NCBI GenBank assembly: GCA_022605405.1
Contig: JABYQQ010000005.1
Location: forward strand, 434,001 to 498,000
DNA from: Earliella scabrosa
Taxonomy: Eukaryota > Basidiomycota > Agaricomycetes > Polyporales > Polyporaceae
Reading direction: 5' to 3'
Length of the DNA: 64,000 nucleotides
A program made the position numbers and the translations under genes. Positions 47,900 through 57,576 of the stretch are shown here, in pieces (the stretch's first letter is position 1; each line of letters begins with the position of its first letter). Below the pieces are notes generated by a model, which did no database searches, was not told the DNA's origin, and saw only the letters and a program-made list of their open reading frames with translations.

Positions 47900-49774
47900 A
47901 TGGCTGCTAGTGCTGCCGACGTACGGAGTATCCTCGCTATACCCGACCCGCCTGCTGCTGGAAGCTCCCAACCCGCGAAGAAACCTCAAGGTACCGAACG
48001 CGCGCGGAAACCCGAAGGAATCCCCAGAGAGCTCTATGCCCTCATCGGACCTAGTGCACCTACACTTGCTGCTCAGTTCGCCAAGCCAAGGCTCAAGCAG
48101 AAGCCCAATCTCGGAGGAGGTGGGAGGGTGAAATGGCGCGTACCGCTGAGAGGAAGTGTGCGGAAAACGATGAGTTGACTGTCATTCATGGTCCTGCAGG
48201 GAATGGCGGTCATTCAAGAACGGAGCACGCTCAGATGGACTTAGGTTGTCCCATTGGGTGAAGTCGAGCACAGATCCTGAAGCTGGTATGTCCTACCTAT
48301 GCCTGGGACTGTGGCACCATGTGTTGACTTGGTCAGACTATCCGTTCGCCAAGTACAATGTCCAGGGGACTCCCTATGTCTACTCCCAGGACGAGTACTC
48401 AAGGTTTCTGGAAGGTACGAAATGAGTAGAGACATGTCAGTCTAAGACCGACAGTTGTAACAGATTCCGCATGGACAAAGGAGGAGACAGACTATCTCTT
48501 CAACCTCGTACGAGAATATGACGGCCGATTCTATGTCGTACACGATCGCTACGAGTGGCCGAGCGGTCCTGAGCGAACACTCGAGGTGAGTCCCACTTCG
48601 ACTGTGACCATGTGAACTCAGAGCTCACGAAATCAGGATCTCAAAGACAGGTACTTCAGCGTATGTCGCGCTCTTATTAGGAACCGTCCATGGATTGGGG
48701 ACAGCTCGGGCAAGAACGCTCTCCTCAGCACACTCGCGTTCGACAAAGGTAGGGCTCCCGTTACCTCCGATACAAGGTCAGGAACTGATTGCATGAGGCA
48801 GATCGCGAGATCACACGCAAGAACTACCTTGCCAGCTTAGAGAAACGTACACCGGAGCAGATCGCCGAAGAGGACGCGCTTTATCTCGAGTTGGAGAAGC
48901 TCAAGGAGAACGAGCGCAGGTTCAAGAAGGACCGAGACGAGCTCCTGCGCACGCTCTGCGGCATTGACTCTGGTCTGCCCGATATACAGGTCGACGAAGA
49001 GGGTCTTGCTGGCACATTCGAAACAAAGAAGAAGAAAAAGGGCGTTTCTGGCAGCGTCGAGCCGCAGACACCGGTCACTCCTTCCAGTGCGACAGTTATC
49101 GCGCTTCCACAACCACAGCCTAAGAAGACAGCCGCCAAGTCAGCGGCATACGGTGCGAACAATCGTCATCTCACAGTTGCCTCTGGCGTCTAACATACGT
49201 CTAGATGCATTGCATTGCATCGTTCGGAACGAGGTCGAGCAGACTGGCTCCTCGACGAAGGCCGCACATATTCCCGTACATATCAGGAGCTACAAGATTG
49301 CGCAAGCCAAAGCGGCAGTCGCCCCGCGCGTCTCGCAACTACTGGGCGAGCTTGGGATCTCCCCTACTCGTCTGGTCATGCCTACTCGCGACAACCTCGC
49401 GAAGTTTGCTGCCTTGATAGAGGCGGCGCAACAGCTTGTGGAGATCAAGAAAGCTGTCGACAAGCACGACCAGGATATCAAGACCACCAAAGCGCGAATA
49501 GCAGCCCTGCGCGGGGAGAGCGTCGAGGGTGAGGGCGACACGGCGGAGACACCCATGGATGTTGACGAAGGCGCGGATGCTGAGGGCGAGGTGGACGGTA
49601 GGGCCCAGAGTGTCATGAGCACTAGGAGCGCGAGGAGCAGGAAGCCGGTGCGTTCCCAGATTATCTTTGGAGGGCTCGTGCTGACTTGGATGTTCTGAAC
49701 AGGGCCGTCGCTCTATGTCTGTATCGTCGGTGGACACCGCAGGAGCAAGTACGAAGCGGCAGAAGCAGCGCTAG
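47900..49774 (+). CDS. SWC4: SWC4/DMAP1-like chromatin subunit
   Basis: About seven exons from the ATG at 47900 (MAASAADVRSILAIPDP). The N-terminal signature GIPRELYALIGPSAPTL is followed by the SANT/Myb-like region typical of DMAP1/Swc4: PFAKYNVQGTPYVYSQDEY, DSAWTKEETDYLFNLVREY, FYVVHDRYEWP, RTLEDLKDRYFSVCR. A helical linker (LEKRTPEQIAEEDALYLELE, KLKENERRFKKDRDELLRTL) and a basic KKKKKG tract follow. The C-terminal block has VSQLLGELGISPTRLVMPT and a coiled coil (ALIEAAQQLVEIKKAVDK), then an acidic tail and a basic end. Swc4 is shared by the SWR1 (H2A.Z deposition) and NuA4 (histone H4 acetylation) complexes. All landmarks are in order. Confidence 0.9.
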
Positions 49775-50055
49775 ACACCTCGCATGTGTATTGTATCTTA
49801 GTAGTCATTGTTGTCGTCGCTTTCTTGCATTCTGTATCATATGTGTCTCGTACTCGTCCGTGCTGCGATCCCAGTGCATACTGATGCAGTGACGAAACGA
49901 AGAAGCGCGTCGTCGCACGCGCCGCGATGGTACCGGTTGTTGAAGCGCGCTACTGGGCACGCGCTGTTCTCTCCCTTCTTGTGGTCTGTTTGCCTGCACA
50001 ACTTGCCTTCGCTCCGCGTTCTTCTCCAATCTGTCGCAGGTAGAAAGAAGACAAT

Positions 50056-51544
50056 ATGTTACCCCGCCTGGAGTTTTCGCGCCTTGCCCGTATGCCATCG
50101 TCATGTCGCCGCCTGTCGTCTGGGTCAGGCCCGAGTCCGAAACACGCGATATACGTCTCGAAGTCAACCGACCCGTACTTCAATCTTTCCTTCGAGGACT
50201 GGTGCGCGTCGAGCATCCAGATTGCCACTCCTCAACATTCACCTAACTGAGTGGCACCAGGCTCTTCCGTCACAAATGTCCAGAGCAGCCGCTTCTGCTC
50301 CTCTACCGCGACGACCCATGCGTCGTCATAGGCCGGAACCAGAACCCATGGAAGGAGGTCAACATCCGCGCGTCGCGCCGGACAGGAATCCCGTTCATTC
50401 GGAGGCATAGCGGGGGAGGCACGGTCTATCACGTACGTCGTATTCCTTGTTGCACCACACGCGTGCCCTCTCAGCAGACCGTCTCTGGCGCAGGACCTGG
50501 GCAACACGAACTTCTCCATACACCTCCCTCGAGCGTCGTTTGACCGGCACGCAACCGCGCAGGTCGTGCTTAGAGCGGTGCGCTCGCTGGGCGTGGACGC
50601 GAACGTGAACGACCGGAACGACATATGCGTTGGCAAGGACAAGATATGTCTCGTTTCCCCCATCCCTCTCGCGCTGTCTTCCTGCCTCGGACTGACGAGG
50701 ACGCGGACTGTACGTGTCAGGCTCGGCATACAAGATCGTAAAGGACCGCGCGTACCACCACGGCACGATGCTCATCTCCACAAGGCTGGACACGCTCGGG
50801 GAGCTGCTACGCTCAGGGAAGGTACGCGCACGTATGATGCTATAGCGCGCCCCCGCAATCTCACTGAAGGGCAGTGATGTAGGACACGATGGAGACGCGA
50901 GGGGTCGCGTCGGTGCGCTCGCCCGTGTGCAACCTGCAACAGCATCATGCGAATGTCACCCACGACGAATTCGTGGACGCGGTCGTGGACGCATTCCGGA
51001 AAGAGTATGATGTGCACGAAGAGGTGAGCGAGGCTTTCTCAACCCTCCACCGTTTGCTGACGAAGACCCCTCAACTAGGTGCAGACGGTGAGGTCTGAGG
51101 ATGTGCAGAACATTGATTATATCCGACGCGGTATGGATGAACTGAAGGTACGTTTCGGAGACATGCAGCTCAAGGGAGATGACACAACGATACTGCCGCA
51201 GACCTGGGACTGGACGTTTGGCCAAACACCAGAGTTTATATACAAGGTCGAACGTTCGTTCCCTTGGGGCGTAGTGGTACGTTGCTTGCAGGATAGTCTT
51301 CCAGCTTCGACTGACATACACGCAGTCCGCGGAGCTTCGCTCGAAACATGGCATACTCTTGCACTGTTCCATGGGGTGTTCAGAAGATGTTGACGAGTCT
51401 GTGAAAGAGATTCTAGCCTTGCTCGTCTTGAAGCTAGAGGGCCAGAGATACGGGAGAGTGGATGAAGGCGTTGGACGTCTTGTAGAGGGAGATGAGCGCG
51501 CAGCAAGCGTGTGGGAGTGGTTGAAGGAGGAGATGGACAGTTGA
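50056..51544 (+). CDS. Lipoate-protein ligase A (mitochondrial)
   Basis: Several exons from the ATG at 50056 (MLPRLEFSRLARMPSSCRR), an Arg-rich start fit for mitochondrial import. The BPL/LplA domain is clear: YVSKSTDPYFNLSFEDWLF, LLLLYRDDPCVVIGRNQNPW, RRHSGGGTVYHDLGNTNFS (lipoyl-AMP binding loop), DANVNDRNDICVGKDKI, then SGSAYKIVKDRAYHHGTML, where the conserved Lys contacts the adenylate. The C-terminal accessory part has WDWTFGQTPEF and FPWGV. The enzyme attaches lipoate to E2 subunits and the glycine-cleavage H protein; the yeast counterparts are Lip3/Aim22. It stops at 51544, 85 bases from the end of the convergent NDUFA1 gene. Confidence 0.9.
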
Positions 51545-51629
51545 CAATCCCGTCTTGTCACACTACCAGGGAGAATATGATGCGGTCTATTGCTCGGAAG
51601 GACAGTAGGTAACAGTGACTGGTGTTGCA

Positions 51630-52074
51630 TCATGACGCCCTCTGCGTGTACCAGACGCTGTTTGTTTCAAAGTCCTCCGGGGCGTATGGTTCCGTCTGCC
51701 CAGTTGGGGATGGACCGTTAGGACAATGCATACGCGATAAGAAATATGTGAACGCACCGATTGTCCCCGTTTGTGCCCCGTCAAGCGCTTGTCCCGGTCC
51801 ATCATCATCTCATCCCATGCATCGACATTGTAACGGACGGGCTAGCGCAAACATACATAGAATTCAATGGTGTCCAGCGCTGTACTGAAATCATATCCAG
51901 GACACACCTTCCCTTGGTTCTGAAGCCGCTTAGAGGTGTTGAAAAGGGTGCCCGTGGCACCGAACATGACGGTGACAAGTCCTGCGCGGATAGTTCGGTA
52001 TACCGGAGCCCCTAAGTTCGAAGCCAGATTGGAAGCATACCAAACGGAATGAGAGCCTCCCATGGGACCGGCAT
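51630..52074 (-). CDS. NDUFA1: Complex I subunit NDUFA1 (MWFE / NUO-9.8), 85 residues
   Basis: Four tiny exons (52041-52074, 51908-51981, 51758-51841, 51630-51695) joined by introns of 59, 66 and 62 bases give an unbroken 85-residue protein. It starts MPVPWEALIPFGLVTVMF, where a single membrane helix begins (about residues 8-26), continues TSKRLQNQGKPVRYNVDAWDE and then MMMDRDKRLTGHKRGQS, and ends SVWYTQRAS. The MPVP(F/W)EALIP start and the WD-x2-MMDRD(K/R)RLTG block are those of the fungal 9.8-kDa subunit, the counterpart of animal MWFE, anchored in the complex I membrane arm near subunit ND1. The introns carry good donors (GTATGC, GTGTGT, GTGCGT) and acceptors. No single frame shows this gene whole, so it is easily missed. 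Confidence 0.9.
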
Positions 52075-52615
52075 GGTGGAAAGCTGGTAGGAACGGAAGG
52101 TTGCGTGCTTGGGTAACGCAGAGCGCGTAACGCTTGTGCTCGGACGGTTGTTTGCGCTTGTTAGGATCTGAAGCTCCCGCCTTCCAAATTCGGTACACCT
52201 ACTCTCCACCAACGACACGCGTCCTATTTGTAGCCTTTGGCTTGGAAGTGCTGCTTACGAGGGCACGCATCCTGTCAATAAGTACACAAAATGCAGTCAG
52301 CTTCATATGGCCCTGATGTCGGCTCATAAGGTAATTGGTGCAACAATTGATCAACTGGTATGGATTCTACGGCTCTGGATGACTATTTCGGAAACTCCTA
52401 CTTCACGATATCAAAGCACCGTTTTTCTGGCGCAACTCACGTCGCACGAACTTGACAATGAAAGATGTGCCAGTGAACAGTACTAGTCGCCAGACGCCGG
52501 CACCCGCAGAATGAATATCAGTGCCCCGCACGTGAGTCTTCCCATCAAACATCATCAAACATGGTCCGTGCGCGGACCTCTCCCCGCCCTATATAAACCC
52601 CGCGCGAACATCCTG
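52075..52615. promoter_or_regulatory. Intergenic, includes U2 snRNA promoter
   Basis: Between the NDUFA1 start and the U2 gene. No coding potential. The right end carries the U2 core promoter. Confidence 0.5.
52590..52597 (+). promoter_or_regulatory. TATA box of the U2 snRNA gene
   Basis: TATATAAA lies about 26-30 bases before the inferred U2 5' end, the correct spacing for an RNA polymerase II snRNA start. Confidence 0.75.
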
Positions 52616-52797
52616 ATTCCTTACCACTCTGGCCTTTTGGCTTAGATCAAGTGTAGTATCTGTTCTTAATAGTTTAACCACTATTATGGAGGCACCGCCT
52701 CCATTATTGGTTATCTAATTTTTGCCGCCCTTGACCCTCGAGCTCTGCTTGCAACTCGAGGGCGCGATGACCTTGCTACTGCACTAATGGCTTGTGT
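52616..52797 (+). ncRNA. U2: U2 spliceosomal snRNA
   Basis: The 5' third is almost identical to U2 from other eukaryotes: GGCCTTTTGGCTTAGATC, then AAGTGTAGTATCTGTTCTTA. The branch-site recognition GTAGTA is at 52653-52658. Stem IIa (TAATAGT with ACTATTA) and stem IIb (GGAGGC with GCCTCC) follow. An Sm site AATTTTTG is at 52717-52724, and a 3' stem-loop is formed by CCCTCGAG and CTCGAGGG (about 52735-52762). The 5' end is placed by spacing from the TATA box and by comparison with known U2 starts, so it may be off by a few bases. The 3' end is approximate because the last stem is not well conserved. U2 base-pairs with intron branch sites in the nucleus. Confidence 0.93.
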
Positions 52798-53301
52798 CGT
52801 CGGGGGATCCCTTGTCTTTTTGGGTCTGCTTTGTGACTAGCCAGTTGGCTGGAAGCTCGCAGTCTCAAATGGATGAGCGGAATGTTTCTTTTCCCTTGTG
52901 AATTGCTGTCCCACCTACGATGGTGGTGTAGAGCGTCGTGGGTTGGCTCCCGGGAACATCGAGACTTCGGTTTGTACGATGGTATGACCGAGCTATGCCG
53001 AAGTTCTTGGAACGAACTACGCCGCGGTCTGTTTGGGGAACGTATGTCTGGGTACGAGACTGGCTATCTTTCAGACCTAGTGTCAAGGAAGGACAAGGAT
53101 GACTGTGATTGCTATTGGTGACTTCGGCACAATGCCAGATTATAATTTACATGGTTGGATGTCGTGTACGATGAACAGAACTCGTTATGTAGATATGCAG
53201 GAAAGTCCATAAATGCGCGTGACGGTGCATGGGAAATGGAGGATTGAAATATGGGAGTAACGGCAAGATGGTTAAATGGCTCCATCGTCTATCAGCACTC
53301 T
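52798..53301. other. Intergenic, no gene seen
   Basis: 3' flanks of U2 and of the REEP-family gene. Only short frames. Confidence 0.5.
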
Positions 53302-55298
53302 TCACTTCGCGTTCGTCGTCTTCTGCCCCTTGATCGTGCCCTTGCGGTCCGACGCCGAGGCCACGCTCAACGCGGCAGCACTCGCCTTCTTCGCCGGCGC
53401 AGGCTTCTTCGCAGCAGCCGCGACCCGCGCGGATGGGGGTCGCGTTGCAGCTGCACGAGTTCTGGTCGCCGTCGCAGCCTTCCCTCGAGTGGCCGGGGCC
53501 CGAATCGTACCCTGGCTGTCTCCCCGCTGAGGCTTGGGCCGAGCACCAGCCGCCCGCCCGATCGTGCGCTGCGCATCATCGGACGCGTCGCTCGCCGCCT
53601 CGTCCTCTCCGTCGGGGGCGTCGTCTGCGACAGCCCCCTCGGCGGCGTCCTTGTCCTGCATGGCCTTCCCGCGGGTCCGTCCGATCGTGGACTGGGACTT
53701 CGCCGATGCACGGACGGAGGCTGCCTTGCGCGGGGGCACGGCGAGGGAGAACTTCGCGTCGTCGGCCGCATACCGCTGTGGGACGCGCCGCTTCTTGGTT
53801 GGAGAGGGGGCGTCGAGTATGGAGGAGGGTGCGGTGGACACGGGCGAGCTTGTCCGGGTGCGGAGGGAGGAGCCGGCGTCGGTAGTGCTGAGGGTGGTCG
53901 ACCGGGTTGCGACGCTGTCGATGGAGAATGCGAGCTTCATGGGCGGGGGCGTGAGCATGAGGTCGTCGAGGTAGTCGTCCTCGTCGTATTCGCTGTCGTC
54001 CTCCGTACGGTACCGGCGCCGCTTCGCGGGTGTCCGAAGGGTCGTGTTGAACACGTCCTCGTCCATGCTGCTGTCGTACTCACTCCCGTCTTGGTCCTGC
54101 ATCTGTGCATCTTCGTCGTCCTCGTCCTCGTCCACGTTCATCTCGTTCTCCGAGTCGTTGCCGTTGTTGATATCTACTTGTGGGAGATGTATAGGTTTTG
54201 GTTTTTGTTGTGTTTGTTGAACCCCTTTCGTGTGGTGTTCGTCGCTCAAGTCGCCAGCGGAGCCGGGGTTCCGGGGCTCACGCGGCAACAGGAGCGACTT
54301 GCGAAAATCCTGCCGGGCCTTGGGGTGGTTGGAATCCTCCTCCTCTGCGATACCAGAAAACCGTGCTGCATTTCCGGCACGCACAGGTTTCGGAGCTACG
54401 ATCGGGGACTCTGAGCCATTGAATGGCGGAAGTGGCTGGCGTTCGATGGGAGGGGTCGGAAGGCCGGAGTGAGGGTTCAAGGCAACCTCGTCAGCATATG
54501 CAGATGGAGGTGGGTGCCAGATCTGTTGTTGAGTGGGGGTAGACGAGTCCCCCCGCACAAAGGTCGAGCGTGTCTGCCTGACAGACCCCGTGGACACGTC
54601 CCTCGTAGGAGCGGGGCGCGCGTCTCCGTTAGACTCGGAAGCAAAGGCGCGATGAGCACTCGGCCGAGGGCCCGCACGAGGAGCGTCTTGGTGCCATGTC
54701 TGCGGATCCGCTTGAGGAGGATCCAGCGCGGAAGTCCACCGCCTGTAGAAGCCGAGGACATAGTTGACGGGGATGGACGCAATGAGGACGAGCAGGTCAC
54801 CAAAGGAAGCCAGACCGTCAAAGACAGTATCCAGGACGCCCGAGTACGGCTTAATGAGGGGCCGGAGGACGTGAAGGTACACGGGTTCCGCCCCCTAAGC
54901 ATGGCACAAAGGCATGGGATGAGTCGTGTGCCCCGGACATTCACTCGCAGTGCTCACCTTTGCACGCGTCAGGAGGAAGAACAAAATGAAGAGGGACTTG
55001 AGCTCGCTATAGAACGGTATGAAGAGCCAGACGAATGCCTCGACCCAGCGTTCATAGAACATAAAGCACGCCTGCAACGCGGTTAGCACCTCCCGGAACG
55101 CCGAACGCGAGGAATGCTCACCCAAACCAGCCAGACAGTCATGCAGCCCTTCATCGCGCGCTTGCGTGCGCTCATCGCCCGAGCACTGGGCTGCCCGCCA
55201 TTCCGTGCGGATGGCGGGGGAAGACGGAGGGTCTTGAAGGTCTCGAAAACGTTCAGGAATACGTAGGCCAGCCGGAGGACAGGTACCACGAGCGGCAT
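53302..55298 (-). CDS. TB2/DP1/HVA22 (REEP/Yop1-family) membrane protein with long acidic tail
   Basis: Exons 1-3 from the ATG at 55298 (MPLVVPVLRLAYVFLNVFE) encode the TB2/DP1/HVA22 domain: a helix, KRAMKGCMTVWLVW, then FMFYERWVEAFVWLFIPFYSELKSL and ILFFLLTRAK, followed by VYLHVLRPLIKPYSG. These hairpin helices bend ER membrane; the family includes Yop1 and REEP proteins. Unlike Yop1 (about 180 residues), this protein continues about 500 residues: disordered, with an acidic stretch (MNVDEDEDDEDAQMQDQD), a KRRRYR patch, and an Ala/Lys/Arg-rich C-terminus (AAAAKKPAPAKKASAAA). Long-tailed REEP1-4-like proteins interact with microtubules through basic tails; whether this one does is inference. 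Confidence 0.87.
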
Positions 55299-55761
55299 GG
55301 CGCAGGAGTATGTGAATAAGTTAAAACAGCGTTACAGTGTCGGACGTGGAGGGCCAGTGGGAGAGTTGCCAGTGTTGCGATGGATACTAGTGTCAAGCGA
55401 GGTCTAGGCGGTGCTCAACGACCATGAACAGCTGAGATCGGAGTCTAGAGGTCGACGGGGCTTGCAGAGACGACTGGAGAGGCCGTAGGACGCGCAGTTT
55501 GGGCAGACGGATGTGTTGAGAGAGAGGACAACGTGGCGGTTGGCGGAGAAGGCGGACGAAGGGTTGAAATAGGCAGACGTCGGTGGCGGCAAGTCGCGTC
55601 CCGACGCGTGCCCTCCACAAGGCGCAGTATGTATTGCACCCTGCACGCGTCTGCTTACATATGTAACCCACACCCTCTCCTCCGCCACCGCCATCTCCCT
55701 CTGACTGCTCTGCTTTCCGCCCAGCTCATACGCTCTCGCTCGCAGCTCACGGGGACCGCCA
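55299..55761. promoter_or_regulatory. Shared promoter of the REEP-family gene and BUD31
   Basis: 463 bases between divergent starts. A pyrimidine-rich run (about 55672-55740) precedes BUD31. Confidence 0.45.
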
Positions 55762-56431
55762 ATGCCCAAGATTCGTACTACGAGGACGAAGAAGCCCCCA
55801 GAAGGGTTCGAGGACATCGAGAGCGTGAGTCGCAGTGTACCTCCCAGCTTCCAGCTCGTGTTCATCCTTCCGGCCCGTAGATTCTCGATGACTACGCAAA
55901 GAAGATGCGCGACGCGGAGAACGAGTCACACGAGGGGAAGCGCAAGACCGAGTCGCTCTGGCCCATCATGAGGATATCGCATACGCGTTCACGGTACATC
56001 TACGAACTGTACTACAAGCGCGAGGCTATAAGCAAGGAGTTGTATGACTGGCTGTTGAAGGAGGGATACGCAGATGCGAAGTGAGTGGTGCGTTTTTGTT
56101 CTTTCGCTCTGCGTTGACGTCCAGGGTGTTGCTAGTCTCATAGCCAAATGGAAGAAGGCTGGTTACGAGAAGCTTTGCTGCTTGCGCTGCATTCAAACAA
56201 GGGTTCGTTGTATTCCCTATGCCCCTGCGCCGTATGCTGACTCGTTTTGCTTGCCAGGACATGAACTACCAAGGTTCAACGTGTATCTGCAGAGTCCCGA
56301 AGGCCCAGCTGAGGCAAGGGACGGTTGTTGAATGTGTCCACTGTGGTGAGTTACGGCGGCCATTCCTATGATTCTCCGCTGACCGTTCTGCTGTGAATGT
56401 AGGGTGCCGAGGTTGCAGCTCAGATTCATAG
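55762..56431 (+). CDS. BUD31: Pre-mRNA splicing factor BUD31 (G10 family)
   Basis: Five exons encode about 145 residues, very highly conserved. It starts [19 protein letters not shown], continues [59 protein letters not shown] and [20 protein letters not shown], and ends with the Cys-rich zinc-binding tail [26 protein letters not shown]. All introns remove cleanly in phase. Bud31 is a component of the Prp19-associated/NTC part of the spliceosome, stabilising the catalytic RNA core. Start at the ATG at 55762, stop TAG at 56429-56431. It lies 3 kb from the U2 snRNA. Confidence 0.95.
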
Positions 56432-57576
56432 TGGCTTTGTACCTGTATCTTTGTGTCTCGTGAGACTGTGAGTATCTGAATCTGAATTCAAGTTTGTTTC
56501 GTATGTCCTCCGCCCGTCCGCCGACCTTCGTGTAGGATCCGCGTGCTGTCGCTCGAATCGATTGCGCTCAGTACTTATCAGAGGTGCGCGAACATAACTC
56601 TTGCCACGCTGGGTGCACGCTATCACTTCACCCTCCTTGTGACCTACATCTACGTCATCCCAGCCGGCTCTTGGCTCTGCTGGGCGACTCACAACGAGCA
56701 TTGCAAACATGTGCAGTGCGAGGATGGTAAGAATTCAAGCTGCCGCACCGCCTGCTGAAGGTTCACGTTGAATGTCTGCCATGACCCTAACGCGGACAAA
56801 CCACGCTGAATGCAATTAAGAGACGTGCCCAAAGGTCTCACGATCACGATCCTCTTTCTTTTGGACTTGCAGCTTGAAGCTTGAGCTTGAGGCCTCTTCG
56901 ACTCCCTACTTGTCCATCACACTCATTTACGACTGTTCAATGCTCAACAAAATGGGCGGGATACTTCATCCACCACCCTCCTTCCCGGCATACTGGGGCC
57001 GCATTGTGCGTACCCTAGCGGTTCAAAGTTCACACTGAACATCAGACGCATTTCTATGACGTTTCTGTCCCCGGACTGACAGTGACACTGATAACAGTCG
57101 TCTATATCTCAGGCGATCTCCGTCGTAGTGGATCCGAGAGCCCAGTGCCCTGCTTGACCAAGCGTGAGGAAGCGAGGCCACCTGGTGCGCCGACTTTGGA
57201 CATGCCGAGGTGGATGTCGTCTTGGCTGAATGCGTCTGGCGATCATCGCGAACGCGTCCAGCTTGTCCACAGCCTCGTTACATACAGCGGCGATCGGTTG
57301 CGTTCATGTGCAGGAGGGTGCATGTCCGCTGCATGCCCCGCGGACATCGCGCGCGCGGGCGGAATGCCTAAAGCAGGCTAGGGGCGGGGGTGGGGCGTGT
57401 GATTAGCGCCGCAGATTCGATCAACCCGCACGGGCGTCTACGGGCGTCTGCTAAGCACCGGCTCTTGCGCTCTTAAGGCTGGTAAGTCGCGCGAGACCAC
57501 CTCCAGCTCCTGTCCATCTCTCTTCCATCTCCCGAGGTCGACAAGCTCTCCACACCCAGTCCGCCGCCTTGCAGAC
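56432..57576. other. Intergenic, no confident gene
   Basis: After BUD31 there is about 1.1 kb without a recognisable gene. A candidate small frame starts at about 56941 (MLNKMGGILHPPPSFPAY) and could join through a 40-base intron to THFYDVSVPGL and a hydrophobic run. The intron is very short and no family is recognised. The right end is the promoter of the antiporter gene. Confidence 0.4.

Noticed and set aside
56941..57381. A possible small two-exon membrane protein (MLNKMGGILHPPPSF joined to THFYDVSVPGL)
   Set aside because: The intron would be only 40 bases and the C-terminal part looks noncoding; kept as a note in the intergenic entry rather than as a gene.
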